A DNA stretch of 64,000 nt, from positions 1,054,001 through 1,118,000 of the forward strand of contig NZ_JABBGB010000003.1 in NCBI RefSeq assembly GCF_012927185.1. Reading direction: 5' to 3'. Made by a program: the position numbers and the translations under genes. The notes beneath the pieces are model-generated. The model had not been told where the DNA came from. It saw only the letters and a program-made list of their open reading frames with translations, and did not search any database. Numbering within the stretch: position 1 is the first letter of the stretch; each line of letters opens with the position of its first letter. This DNA comes from Pseudoflavitalea sp. G-6-1-2. GTDB taxonomy: Bacteria; Bacteroidota; Bacteroidia; Chitinophagales; Chitinophagaceae. Of the stretch, positions 1 through 8,916 are shown in pieces.

Positions 1-434
1 CTCCGGGTAAATTCAGCGGCGCTGAAATTGCCTGAAGCTCCAGTTGGGGTCTTTGCGGAAGACTTTGCTGATTTTGCTTTAGGGGAAGGGGATGTTTTGG
101 AATTTACTGCTGCTTTGGTGGCTGCTTTACGGGGATGGACAGCCGTATTCACTGAACCAGAGCCTGTTACCTTTGGAGAAATGCCTTTGCGTGAAGGAGA
201 AAGCGGCTTAGCAGACTTCGAAGCCTGTGCCGGCTTTGTGCCGGAATTGGGTGTTGCGGAACCGTTAGCCCGGTTGCCGGATGCTTTTTTGGAAGTTGTT
301 GCAGCTTTCTGCTTGTTTTCACTTCTGGTTCTTGCAGCAGAAGTTGCAGTCTTTTTTTGCGAAGAAACTGATCTGGCGGAGCTTTTGCCCACTTTTCCGG
401 TAGACTTTTGATTTTTGTTGCGGAGGGTGGCCAT
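1..434 (-). CDS. N-terminal part of a Lys/Ala/Ser-rich protein (runs off the left edge)
   Basis: Reading leftward from the ATG at 434 the frame stays open for 144 codons to the window edge. The product begins MATLRNKNQKSTGK and continues as a low-complexity, strongly basic chain of Lys, Ala, Ser, Thr and Pro with repeated short K-S/A-A-K patterns. There is no signal peptide and no hydrophobic segment. Such tails occur on histone H1-like proteins and as disordered N-terminal extensions of larger nucleic-acid enzymes or catalases in Bacteroidota, but no folded domain is visible here, so no function is assigned. The antisense frame 28-411 is a shadow of this composition. It is divergent from the response regulator at 714, with 279 bp between them. 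Confidence 0.6.
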   Translation of the reverse strand, partial: MATLRNKNQKSTGKVGKSSARSVSSQKKTATSAARTRSENKQKAATTSKKASGNRANGSATPNSGTKPAQASKSAKPLSPSRKGISPKVTGSGSVNTAVHPRKAATKAAVNSKTSPSPKAKSAKSSAKTPTGASGNFSAAEFTR

Positions 435-713
435 AACCGAAAATTTTTCGTTGTTTTTCCAAGATACACAATTTGGATAAGCACTAACCCTTAGTGAGAC
501 TTGAAAAAATAATAAAGCCTGAAAAAAATCAAATGAACTAACGTCTTTATTTACAATGCAAAGCGCTGTAAAGTACGCCGGATGCGATTTGCATGATAAG
601 TTTTCTGTAGAAATTTTTACTAAATTTATTGCCTCAGTTACTGATAGTTTCAACACTGGGTTGTATAACCGAAATGTGAAACACGGCTGAAAAAACCTAA
701 CAATTATAACCTT

Positions 714-1415
714 ATGCTATCCAAACTGACCAATGTGGCTATTGTAGATGATCACACGTTATTCCGTAAAACGCTCAGAAACTTTTTATCTACACAGGCC
801 AATGTGAATGTGGTAATCCAGTCTCCCGACATCGCGGACCTCCTGAGCAAATTGAAAGACGCCAATGTTCATGTACTGCTGATGGACATATTCATGCCGA
901 AATTATTCGGGCATGATGCGGTGAAAATCATCAAAGCAGAGTATCCTGAAATCAAGATTCTTATTTTGTCTATGTGCACCGACATGGAGCTGCTGAGCAG
1001 CCTCCTCGATGCAGGTGTATGTGGCATCCTCTCCAAAGCGGATGAACCCGAAGAGCTGATCCATGCCATCGGCGCTTTGTCTGAACAGCGCATCTACCGA
1101 AGCAAACTGTTCACCGAAGCGATGTACTGGAGCAAGCAGAACATCATCAAGAAAAATGCAGGCGCCGAGATCCCGCTCAATGCACGTGAAAGAGAAGTGC
1201 TGCAATTGCTCTGGGAAGAAAAGAGCAACAAAGAAATTGCAGATCATCTTTTTTTAAGTGTAAGATCTATCGAAAAGATCAGGCAGGATATGAAAGAAAA
1301 ACTGGGATTGAAATCCACAGTTGGTTTGCTCAAGTACGCCATCGCCAAAAAGATCATACGCCTGTATGAACCGGAGGCTGATATGAGCGTGCATCTTGCA
1401 TCCACTCATTTCTAA
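714..1415 (+). CDS. NarL/FixJ-type response regulator (REC + LuxR HTH)
   Basis: This 233-residue two-component response regulator has a receiver domain at about 6-125, with an acidic pocket (VDDH, residues 11-14), the phospho-acceptor D58 in LLMDIFMP, and the conserved K108 in GILSKADEPEE. A LuxR-type helix-turn-helix follows at about 153-213 (LNAREREVLQLL, SNKEIADHLFLSVRSIEK). It should bind DNA as a dimer once phosphorylated. No partner kinase is adjacent; the hybrid kinase at 5342-7195 carries its own receiver, and a link is only a guess. The gene stands alone and converges with the minus-strand gene ending at 1440, with no clear terminator between them. Confidence 0.9.
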   Translation: MLSKLTNVAIVDDHTLFRKTLRNFLSTQANVNVVIQSPDIADLLSKLKDANVHVLLMDIFMPKLFGHDAVKIIKAEYPEIKILILSMCTDMELLSSLLDAGVCGILSKADEPEELIHAIGALSEQRIYRSKLFTEAMYWSKQNIIKKNAGAEIPLNAREREVLQLLWEEKSNKEIADHLFLSVRSIEKIRQDMKEKLGLKSTVGLLKYAIAKKIIRLYEPEADMSVHLASTHF

Positions 1416-1439
1416 ACTAAAACTTATAGCAGCAGGTGT

Positions 1440-2117
1440 TTACGGAAAGCGGCTCAGCTCCGATCTGAATACCAGTGTTTCCGAACTGATGGATTTGAAT
1501 ATAGCCGAATCCATCAGTCTCTCACCTGCATTCCAGGTAGGCTCCATATCTGCCCAGCTGTCTGAACCGATCAGCAGGTACCAGTGGTTGAGGTTATCTC
1601 CATCTACTGCTTTGTAGGTGCGGAAGTATTTGATACCGGGTTTATCCTGCAATTTGTTGCGTAATGTCCTCACTCTCCATTGTGCGCGATAGTCGTCCCG
1701 CACTTCAAGAGCTATCATTTTCATGTATTTTGTTTTCAGCCCAACTTCAAGGTTGTAGCTGACAGCTGGTATGGCCTGCCATTTCATGGCGCTTTGAAAA
1801 TCTGCGTAGGGTTCGGTATTTTTCTCGTTGTCTTCTCTGTCGCCCGATGGGTTCACCGGATGATCAAAATCAGCCCATGCATGATCGATGGTAGCATCCA
1901 TAAATTGTCCGGCCCTCGGCCCGGAAATGAAAGTCCATCCATACCATCCCCATGTATCGCCGTTATCCGCATGCCATCCGAGATGGCGTTTATATCCATC
2001 CTCAAATTTTTGTTCCATTCCGGCTTTGGGTTTCCAGGTCACAAACTGCGCGAGGCTTTTGCTCTGCGCCTCACTGATCAGAGGAAATATCAGCAATAGT
2101 GTAAAAAAGGATCTCAT
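1440..2117 (-). CDS. Secreted protein of unknown function, possible dimeric alpha/beta-barrel fold
   Basis: This 225-residue protein has a short N-terminal signal peptide (MRSFFTLLLIFPLISEAQ). The mature part appears to hold two similar halves, each opening with a beta strand such as AQFVTWKPKAGMEQKFEDGYKR, which recalls antibiotic-biosynthesis-monooxygenase/NIPSNAP-like ferredoxin folds. The resemblance is structural intuition only, and no catalytic motif is visible. It has many Trp and Tyr residues. A TATCTTTA sequence, one mismatch from the Bacteroidota -7 box, lies just upstream of the ATG. It is monocistronic between convergent and unrelated neighbours. Confidence 0.6.
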   Translation of the reverse strand: MRSFFTLLLIFPLISEAQSKSLAQFVTWKPKAGMEQKFEDGYKRHLGWHADNGDTWGWYGWTFISGPRAGQFMDATIDHAWADFDHPVNPSGDREDNEKNTEPYADFQSAMKWQAIPAVSYNLEVGLKTKYMKMIALEVRDDYRAQWRVRTLRNKLQDKPGIKYFRTYKAVDGDNLNHWYLLIGSDSWADMEPTWNAGERLMDSAIFKSISSETLVFRSELSRFP

Positions 2118-2237
2118 GGCTTTTTCTTTTAAAGATAAAATAGTGCGTTGGCTGTTTATCGTTGCTCCGCCTGATTTATAGGTTGCTTAACAAAATGAGA
2201 TCGGTATTGGTTGCAGTTTTATTACCGTAAATGAAAC

Positions 2238-2265
2238 TGCCCCGGAAGCGGTTGCTTCCGGGGCA
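2238..2265 (-). terminator. Hairpin after the S10 peptidase gene
   Basis: A perfect 12-bp GC-rich stem (TGCCCCGGAAGC against GCTTCCGGGGCA) with a 4-nt loop lies 30 nt past the S10 peptidase stop. On the minus strand it is followed by a modest T-rich stretch (GTTTCATTT), so it is probably a terminator with a weak U tract. Confidence 0.65.
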
Positions 2266-2295
2266 GAGATCAAAAATCATTTATTGAAAAGATGA

Positions 2296-3837
2296 TTAAT
2301 ATTTAGCTGGTTGACCTGCCTGTGGTAAAGAGGCTTTGATGAATTTGCGAACATCTTCGTTCGAAGTTTCGAGATCGGCTTTACGGAGATACATCATGTG
2401 CCCGCTGCGGTAACCCACAAAGCTCAGTCTGTTCTTCAGCTTGCCGCTTGGATCGATATTCCACATGCTGTACTTGGCGTTGAAGTAATCGCAGGCGCCA
2501 TCGTAATAGCCACTCTGGATCATCACTTTCAGCCATGGGTTCTGTGCCATAGCCTGACGGAGATTCTCGCCGGTGCGGTCCTGCGTGCGATCCCACGGAT
2601 ACACCGATCCGAACATATTGTACTTGAGATCGGTTTTGTATTTCAGTTCATCACGCAGATACATATTGATGGGAGGCGTAAAAGAATGCAGCCAGCTGGT
2701 AAGCTCTGCATTAAAATCAGGAGAGTTGCCGCCATCGCTGCGGTCTACGCCGAGGTAACGGCTGTCGAGCCTTCCAACGGTAAAGCCTTTATCGCGCATG
2801 AGCTCTTTCCAGAAGAGATCGATGGGCAGAACGAGATTGTTGCGCAACACCACCTCTTCCGAAATTCCGGAGTAGCGCGCCACTTTTGCAGCGAGCGCTT
2901 TCTTTTTCGATTCTTCGAGAAAGCCGCCTTTAGCGAGTGCAGGAAGCAGTTCGTTTACAGTAAACTCTTCTACTTCGGGCAGCATATTGGTGAGGTCTTT
3001 CTGCTGAAGTGAAGACTCCAGTTTTTTATGAAACCATGCAGTGGCAGCGAAGTAGGGGAGGCGGTTGGCTCCGCTAACGGGACCGTCCCTTTCGATATCG
3101 AGGTCAGTGGGAGATACGAGTATCACACCATTGAGATACATCCAGTGTGCGTTCTGCAGTTCGAGTGCGAGGCCCGAAACTCTTGTGGTACCATAACTTT
3201 CGCCGATAAGGTATTTGGGAGATGCCCAGCGGTTGTTGCGGTTCACGAAAGTGTTGATCCATTCACCGAGATATTTGATGTCGGCCCTGGTGCCGAAGAA
3301 TTTTGTAGCAGGAACATTCTTATCGATGATGCGGCTGAAGCCGGTGTTCACCGGATCGACGTACACAATGTCTGCCACGTCGAGAATGGAGTAGGGATTT
3401 TCTTTGTATCCGTATGGCTGAACGGGATAACCTTCGTCGTCGATATTCAGCAAACGTGGACCAGTATACGCAATATGCATCCATACCGAAGCGGAGCCGG
3501 GTCCGCCGTTGAAGCTGATCACGAGCGGGCGTGCAGCTTTGTCCTTAACATCGGAGCGTTCGTAGTAAGTGTAAAAAACGCCGGCGATCACTTTACCATC
3601 TTCATCCCATACAGGAATGGTGCCGGTAGTAGCGCGGTATGGAACTCTTTGTCCTTTGATGGTTACAGCATTTTCAGTAACAACATTCTGATCGGGATTC
3701 AGTACGCGGCTGCCTGCGGCCGGCTTCTCTTCTTTGGGAGGGGGCGGTGTTTCTTTCGGGGGATTGTTTTTAGGTTGTGCATTGGACTGTGCAATTGCCA
3801 TGCAGCAAAGAAATACCATCAGAGCAGTTTTTTTCAT
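2296..3837 (-). CDS. Secreted S10-family serine carboxypeptidase-like peptidase
   Basis: This 513-residue protein has a signal peptide (cleavage after about AIAQSNA) and then a Pro/Lys-rich linker at about 22-42. The S10 alpha/beta-hydrolase core contains the oxyanion segment NGGPGSAS (110-117), the nucleophile elbow GESYG with S214, a likely catalytic Asp in GYYDGACDY and a catalytic His in GYRSGHMMY. S10 enzymes remove C-terminal residues from peptides at acidic pH; here the enzyme would act in the periplasm or outside the cell. The length fits the bacterial branch of the family. It is monocistronic, with a strong hairpin downstream. Substrate specificity cannot be read from the sequence. 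Confidence 0.9.
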   Translation of the reverse strand: MKKTALMVFLCCMAIAQSNAQPKNNPPKETPPPPKEEKPAAGSRVLNPDQNVVTENAVTIKGQRVPYRATTGTIPVWDEDGKVIAGVFYTYYERSDVKDKAARPLVISFNGGPGSASVWMHIAYTGPRLLNIDDEGYPVQPYGYKENPYSILDVADIVYVDPVNTGFSRIIDKNVPATKFFGTRADIKYLGEWINTFVNRNNRWASPKYLIGESYGTTRVSGLALELQNAHWMYLNGVILVSPTDLDIERDGPVSGANRLPYFAATAWFHKKLESSLQQKDLTNMLPEVEEFTVNELLPALAKGGFLEESKKKALAAKVARYSGISEEVVLRNNLVLPIDLFWKELMRDKGFTVGRLDSRYLGVDRSDGGNSPDFNAELTSWLHSFTPPINMYLRDELKYKTDLKYNMFGSVYPWDRTQDRTGENLRQAMAQNPWLKVMIQSGYYDGACDYFNAKYSMWNIDPSGKLKNRLSFVGYRSGHMMYLRKADLETSNEDVRKFIKASLPQAGQPAKY

Positions 3838-4221
3838 ACAGTGTGTGCGTTTGGTTGGTTCTGGAAAACAGCAATCTACTCAATAATGAATAATATCGGT
3901 AAGAAGCGGTGGCAGCGGTTTTTTTCAGGTATTTGCGGTTGGAGCAGGCCATGTGCGACGCGAAAACCGCGCAGACACCTCATTGTAACGAAAAGACAAC
4001 TGCATAGAAAAAAATTTAAATGTGCTGATGTTTGAACGTTTTTCGAATTTTATTTTGAAATTTGTTTAGATAGCCCTCTCACTCTCCCCCTCTGCATATT
4101 TACAATCCATCCCATTAAAACGATCTTGTTTCTTCAATAGCTATGTGTGCAATTCCTGCTCCGGAAACGGTGCATCGGTTGTACTGTCTGATACATACTA
4201 TTAACCATTAAACCTTGTTTT
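3838..4221. other. Intergenic region between divergent S10 peptidase and terpene synthase genes
   Basis: These 384 bp carry the 5' regions of both divergent genes. I find no ORF, RNA gene or convincing palindrome. An AT-rich tract near 4045-4070 includes TATTTTG, one base short of a consensus -7 box, so any terpene synthase promoter assignment here would be weak. Confidence 0.4.
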
Positions 4222-5349
4222 ATGAAACATGAACATTCCGTTCAGGTAGCAACCCGTATTGCCCTGATTAGAGTGCAGCAGGACTATGCCCAAATGGTAA
4301 AGACCTCTACATTCTCCCTTCAAGAACTTTTCAATCCGGATGATTTTAGTTTGATGGAGTATTGCCGTGCTTATAACCCTCACCCACAAACGGAGTTGCT
4401 GGTGGATGTGGTAAAAGAGTTCGGCGAGCGATTCAACATCTGGCTGCCGAATGCAAGGCATTATGTTACCAGTGCACTGTTTCTTTTTCCCGATGCCGAT
4501 TATCAGCGTGCAACTGCGCTGGTGAAGAATCTGGCCACCGATTATTTTCTCAACGACACTATGGGCAGAGAGATCTACAAGTATCTTTCCAAAGAACAGC
4601 AGATGGGAGCGAAGGAACTGATTGGCCGAATCACTTCGCTCGACGAAGAGCTCTCCACCATCCCCGCTGCATTAGGCATCGAGCTGGCCAATGTGGAGAT
4701 GCTGAAAGAGATCAGGGATATTTCACCGCTTCCCTGGTTTATGGAGTTTCTTAAACTGTACCTGTATCACATCGAAGTAACGCATAAAGATTGCTCGGCT
4801 GCTGCGCTCGGTTATATGCCAACGGTAGAAGAATATATCAGCATGCGCAATCATACTTCGGGTATGCCGCATATCATTGCACTGGCAGAGTACAGCGACA
4901 ACCGGTTCCTCGATTGGAACTGGCTGGCCGATATGAAGCTCGACGCACACCTGAGAAGAATACATCGCGCCGTGGCCCTGTTCGGTTGCCTTACCAACGA
5001 CCTTTTCTCATTCGAGAAAGAAGTGATCGACAGAAATGCCGACCCCAATCTGGTGATGGCAGTGGCAATGAACAATCCCGAAATGAGTTTTGAAGAGATC
5101 ATCCGCTTTTCGGCAGGCATTGTGAAGAATGTACTTACAGACTTCCTTTCGCTCACCGAACGCATTTACGAACGCATAAAAAACCTGCCTACATCTGAAG
5201 AATCAGAAACCCTGCGGATCCATATGGGAACTATGGAGAAGATCGTACAGGCTTCCTGGATGTGGCAGGTATATACAAAAAGATATAAACGCGAGCAAAG
5301 CATCTGGACTGAAACCAGGCTGCAGGAAACAGCAGCTGTTGTCAGCTGA
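4222..5349 (+). CDS. Class I terpene synthase with an atypical Asp-rich motif
   Basis: This 375-residue, all-helical protein has the hallmarks of bacterial class I terpene cyclases: a complete NSE metal-binding motif NDLFSFEKE (N259, S263, E267), a pyrophosphate-sensing Arg at R209 about 50 residues before it, and a C-terminal KRY motif (about 355). The first metal motif, normally DDxxD/E, is represented by NDTMGRE (111-117), in which the first Asp is Asn. It should convert a prenyl diphosphate to a sesqui- or diterpene in the cytosol. Terpene synthases have been characterised from Chitinophaga pinensis, so the family is expected in this group. No prenyltransferase or P450 adjoins it. Its 3' end overlaps the opposing kinase gene by 8 bp. 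Product and chain length cannot be predicted. Confidence 0.85.
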   Translation: MKHEHSVQVATRIALIRVQQDYAQMVKTSTFSLQELFNPDDFSLMEYCRAYNPHPQTELLVDVVKEFGERFNIWLPNARHYVTSALFLFPDADYQRATALVKNLATDYFLNDTMGREIYKYLSKEQQMGAKELIGRITSLDEELSTIPAALGIELANVEMLKEIRDISPLPWFMEFLKLYLYHIEVTHKDCSAAALGYMPTVEEYISMRNHTSGMPHIIALAEYSDNRFLDWNWLADMKLDAHLRRIHRAVALFGCLTNDLFSFEKEVIDRNADPNLVMAVAMNNPEMSFEEIIRFSAGIVKNVLTDFLSLTERIYERIKNLPTSEESETLRIHMGTMEKIVQASWMWQVYTKRYKREQSIWTETRLQETAAVVS

Positions 5350-7195
5350 TCTTTTCTTTAACAGCATTTTCTTCGGCCAGCCCGTTTGAAGCAGACAGGG
5401 CTCTGCTGAGCACTTTTGCCAGCGAGCCCTGCTCTATTGGCTTGAGAATATAATCATCGGCGCCGGCAGCCAGCAGTTTGTCGAGCGAATCTGTATACAC
5501 ATCTCCGGTTGTAACTATCACCGGAATGCTGCGCAGCCTGGCATCGCTTTTCAGCAGGCGGATGGCTGTTTCGCCATTCATCAATGGCATATGATAGTCC
5601 ATTATGATAAGATCGTAATTCATGGATGAAGCTTTCAGCAACAGCTCTTTTCCGTTCTCCGCAATGGTAGCCTTGCAATCCAGCGCTTCGAGGCTGATGC
5701 AAAGTGCTCTTGCATTGAGTGCATCGTCTTCGGCGATCAGCACTTTGGCTCCGTTGAAACTTGCTGGTGTATTGTCTTCTTCGGGCAGTTCCAGATCCAC
5801 TTCTTTGAGTTTGCCGAGATGGAGTGGAAGAGTTACCGTGAAAATGGTATACCCATCGAAGGTGCAGTCGAATCCGATATTGCCTTCGAGTGATTCTACT
5901 TTGTTACGGGTGATGAATAAACCGAGGCCGCTGCTTTCCGGTACCAGCGTGCCATTCATGCCACGCATGAAAGGATCCCAGATGGTCTCTCTTTTCTCAG
6001 GCGGAATAGGCTTGCCCTGATTCTTCACCTGAATGATCCATCTGCCATTGGATTCGTCTACACTTACCAGCACTGTTACTTTGCTTCTCTTGGTGCCGAA
6101 CTTGATGGCATTCGACAGCAGGTTGTTTACAATATGACTGATCTTATGCGGATCGGAAGAAATGAGCGAAGGAATATTATCGAACAGCAATCCGATACTG
6201 ATCTGTTTCTTCTGAGCCAGTACGCCTCCTACACTGATCAGTTTGGTAAAGAATTGTTTTACGTTGAATGTAGAAATGATATTGGGTTCTGGCTTGCCCG
6301 CTTCAATCTCAGACAGGGTGAGTACGTTGGAGATCACCTGCTGTGCATTGATGCTGGCCATATTCAGCATATGCGAATACCCCTCCAGATTTTTATAGTT
6401 TTCGTTTTTGGTGACCTCTGCATGCAGTTTTTTGGAGAGCAGTGAAATGGCATTGATGGGGGAACGCACTTCGTGTGTTACGTGCGCCATATAGTTCTTG
6501 ATATAGCGGTTCGATTTTTCGAGTTGATAGCTTTTGTCCTGCCGAAGTACAAAACCTGCTGAAGTGAGCAGTACGATCACCAGAACACTGATCATAGCCA
6601 GCAGCTGAATAGTGCGGATATAATCTGCGTGTTTGATAGGATCGAGAAAAACAAGAGGTTTTCCGTAATTATACACGCATTGTACAAATATCAGTACGCC
6701 GATAGCTGTTGCAAATGCAAGCGCTCTGTTGCCCGGCTTGCGGAACAACTGAAATGCAATGGCCAGCATAAAGAATACCATGAATTGCAACTGAAGCACT
6801 TTGCCCATCATGGCGCCGAAATAAGCTACGGCCGCGCAGGTAGTGGCAAAGATGGTGAAGGCGGCGAGGTTTTGCTTATGCCATCTTCTGTTGAGTTGTG
6901 TGGCGAAATAATTCAATGCAGCATACAGCGCAATGGCGATGGTGATGCGCCAATCGGCAACGGGCAATGCCCAGAGATGAAATACAAATGTAAATGGAAC
7001 CAGCACCCAGGTGAGGAGAAGACCGAATTGATTGATCTTTTTGAACCGCTCTTTGTCTTCCTCGTCGGGAAGAATTTCGCTGCCTTTGGTGATCTTGTTC
7101 TGCCACCACTGCCTTACAAAACCTGCTACATTAGTACAGGAGGTTGCGATTCGCTCCCATAAGCGGATTACCGGGTTAATGACAGTTGTAAGCAT
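5342..7195 (-). CDS. Hybrid sensor histidine kinase with receiver domain
   Basis: This 617-residue protein has an N-terminal membrane domain of roughly six hydrophobic helices (about 45-215). A HisKA dimerisation domain follows with the phospho-acceptor His in AHVTHEVRSPINAIS, then a HATPase with N box (NNLLSNAIKFG) and G box (SGLGLFITRN), and a C-terminal receiver with the acceptor Asp in LIIMDYHMP and a conserved Lys in YILKPIE. No periplasmic sensor domain is present, so the stimulus is likely sensed in the membrane. No DNA-binding output domain is fused, so a phosphotransfer partner elsewhere is needed. It converges with the terpene synthase gene, overlapping by 8 bp; that is geometry, not evidence of a shared role. 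Confidence 0.92.
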   Translation of the reverse strand: MLTTVINPVIRLWERIATSCTNVAGFVRQWWQNKITKGSEILPDEEDKERFKKINQFGLLLTWVLVPFTFVFHLWALPVADWRITIAIALYAALNYFATQLNRRWHKQNLAAFTIFATTCAAVAYFGAMMGKVLQLQFMVFFMLAIAFQLFRKPGNRALAFATAIGVLIFVQCVYNYGKPLVFLDPIKHADYIRTIQLLAMISVLVIVLLTSAGFVLRQDKSYQLEKSNRYIKNYMAHVTHEVRSPINAISLLSKKLHAEVTKNENYKNLEGYSHMLNMASINAQQVISNVLTLSEIEAGKPEPNIISTFNVKQFFTKLISVGGVLAQKKQISIGLLFDNIPSLISSDPHKISHIVNNLLSNAIKFGTKRSKVTVLVSVDESNGRWIIQVKNQGKPIPPEKRETIWDPFMRGMNGTLVPESSGLGLFITRNKVESLEGNIGFDCTFDGYTIFTVTLPLHLGKLKEVDLELPEEDNTPASFNGAKVLIAEDDALNARALCISLEALDCKATIAENGKELLLKASSMNYDLIIMDYHMPLMNGETAIRLLKSDARLRSIPVIVTTGDVYTDSLDKLLAAGADDYILKPIEQGSLAKVLSRALSASNGLAEENAVKEKIS

Positions 7196-7450
7196 ACCGT
7201 TAATTTTGATGGATGATTAATAAATAACAGATGCCGTGGGTACGAACATCATCTTTCAATTGCATCTATCAGAGCTAACCATGCTATAGAGGATATACCT
7301 GCGTGTTCCTGTTGCAAGGCATAACGGTATTTACTGCTGTGAACGTAGTCAAATATAGACAATTCTTCCATATTTTTTCTTAGCATCAGATAAGAGTAAC
7401 TGCTTACATGGGTTTTATACCATTCGGTTTAAAAACTTCTGCTTCCCGTT

Positions 7451-7594
7451 TCAGTGGATTAAACAAAACAGGTTTGAATTATTGTACGGAATAGCCTCGG
7501 ATTGCTCTTGCATCAACACCGGCTTACAGCCTGAAATGATGGCCGGATCACTGTTTGCAGAGAAATAGATTTGTTCCATTGCAATCATTTTCAT
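7451..7594 (-). CDS. Possible 47-residue peptide gene
   Basis: An ATG at 7594 opens a 47-codon frame ending in TGA at 7451. The product starts MKMIAMEQIYFSANSDP and contains two Cys and several Gln/Asn residues. A perfect TAnnTTTG box (TAATTTTG) sits 40 nt upstream on the same strand, but no TTG lies at the expected -33 spacing. There is no ribosome site to judge, as is usual in this phylum. Nothing in the peptide matches a family I know. It may be a chance frame in a long spacer. Confidence 0.2.
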   Translation of the reverse strand: MKMIAMEQIYFSANSDPAIISGCKPVLMQEQSEAIPYNNSNLFCLIH

Positions 7595-7868
7595 TTAGTT
7601 ATTGATTGAGTCGATAAGAAGAGGCAGGCGTCGCAAAATTAGTTGCCAATAATTAGCGGCGACACCGCTGAAACTGTTCTGCATCCTCCGGAACAGCTTG
7701 GCGGCTTACTGAAATTTTTTTTCAGAACGGGTATTTCTACCCGGTAAATTCTTCCTTCCCGCTCTGCGGAAACGGGCACGCAACTATGCAACCAGGCATC
7801 ACGGGTAGGAGGGAGCGCGAATGTTTTTCCTGCCGATGAAGATATCCTTCGCTAACCGGATATACATT

Positions 7869-7876
7869 TATCTTTG
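7869..7876 (+). promoter_or_regulatory. -7 box upstream of the LAS peptidase gene
   Basis: TATCTTTG is an exact match to the Bacteroidota sigma-ABfr -7 consensus TAnnTTTG, 50 nt before the ATG at 7927. The -33 position holds TTC rather than TTG. Confidence 0.5.
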
Positions 7877-7926
7877 AACGGCAATTGGATTGAACAGATT
7901 TTGAAAATCTTTGCGAACCCCTGACG

Positions 7927-8769
7927 ATGAATTATTTTCTGCTGACCCTCCGGATCATCTGGATAGTGATTGTTTTTGTTTTTCTCACGGCCCTTACTCA
8001 AGTGGGAGGAGTTATTTACCTGCTCTGCTTTCTGGCTCATCCCCTCATCAATAACAAAACTGAACAATGGTGGATGCGCGCATTGCTGAAAACCGTTTTA
8101 TTTCTCATAATGTATTGCTGCATTTCCATCTGGGTGGTACCCATTGCAGCCAAACCTTTCGGCAGAGTGCAGTTGCCGGTATTTACAGGTGGACCGGTAC
8201 GCCCTTTGAATTTTGCATTCGGATTATGCAACCGGAATTATGTACGTCCCGAACTGAAAGAAACTTTGATCAGCGCAGGAGCAACACTTCGTCAGCAATA
8301 TCATAATGCCACCATCTGTTATCTCGACGCAGGTTTTCCGTTCTTCGACGGTTTCCCATTGCCTCCACATCGCAGTCACGACGACGGAAAGAAACTGGAT
8401 CTCGCATTCTTCTATCTCGATGCGCGGCTCGAACAACCCGTTACAGACGCGCCATCACCCATCGGATACGGCATCAGCGAAGGACCGCGAAAAGGAGAAG
8501 TGAATATGCCTTTGCTCTGCGCATCGAAAAAACAATGGCAGTACAATGTGCTCGACAGTCTCGTTCCGAAAGGGAACAAAAAGAATTACATCTTCGACAG
8601 TGTAAGAACAAAAGCCCTGATAATGGCTTTTGCAAAGCAGGATGCCATCGCTACCATCTTCATAGAACCTCATCTCAAAGCAAGGCTCGGCATTACCAGC
8701 AAGAAAGTTCGCTTCCATGGATGTGCAGCCATCCGTCACGACGATCACCTGCATGTACAAATGAAGTGA
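7927..8769 (+). CDS. Membrane-anchored LAS-type zinc peptidase (M15/M74-like)
   Basis: This 280-residue protein starts with two hydrophobic helices (about 5-35 and 50-75), followed by an extracytoplasmic domain with the zinc-site pattern of LAS peptidases: SHDDGKKLD (His-x6-Asp) and, near the C terminus, DDHLHVQ (His-x-His). LAS enzymes (lysostaphin, D-Ala-D-Ala carboxypeptidase, sonic hedgehog superfamily) cleave peptidoglycan peptide crosslinks or D-Ala-D-Ala ends, so a role in cell-wall turnover is likely. The region between the His-x6-Asp and His-x-His motifs is long. The exact family (M15, M74 or an unassigned relative) is uncertain. It is monocistronic. Confidence 0.7.
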   Translation: MNYFLLTLRIIWIVIVFVFLTALTQVGGVIYLLCFLAHPLINNKTEQWWMRALLKTVLFLIMYCCISIWVVPIAAKPFGRVQLPVFTGGPVRPLNFAFGLCNRNYVRPELKETLISAGATLRQQYHNATICYLDAGFPFFDGFPLPPHRSHDDGKKLDLAFFYLDARLEQPVTDAPSPIGYGISEGPRKGEVNMPLLCASKKQWQYNVLDSLVPKGNKKNYIFDSVRTKALIMAFAKQDAIATIFIEPHLKARLGITSKKVRFHGCAAIRHDDHLHVQMK

Positions 8770-8916
8770 TTTGCTTCTGCGATCGCTTTCATCAAAGAAA
8801 AAGATGTACTATATACAGGTGTTACACTGTTTGCATTAAGCATGCTCATCGCGAGTTTACTCACATAATTGGATAGGTCCGCCGATTTTGTTTACTTTAC
8901 GAAAAAGCATCAACTG

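Larger units (their letters stand above)
7196..7926. other. Long intergenic region with scattered promoter-like elements
   Basis: These 731 bp lie between the divergent kinase (minus) and LAS peptidase (plus) genes. A minus-strand TATATTTG (7350-7357) matches the Bacteroidota -7 box and could serve the kinase, with a leader of about 150 nt. A minus-strand TAATTTTG (7634-7641) lies upstream of the small ORF 7451-7594. A plus-strand TATCTTTG (7869-7876) lies upstream of the peptidase. No tRNA, attenuator or repeat was recognised in the rest. Confidence 0.45.

Noticed and set aside
28-411. Plus-strand 127-codon frame rich in Ala, Glu and Phe
   Set aside because: It is the exact antisense of the Lys/Ala-rich minus-strand frame, which starts at a sensible ATG and runs off the edge; the composition of the plus frame is a mirror artefact.
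3028-4035. Plus-strand 335-codon frame
   Set aside because: It lies antisense to the S10 peptidase, which has a complete set of catalytic motifs and a signal peptide; the plus frame has no recognisable domain.
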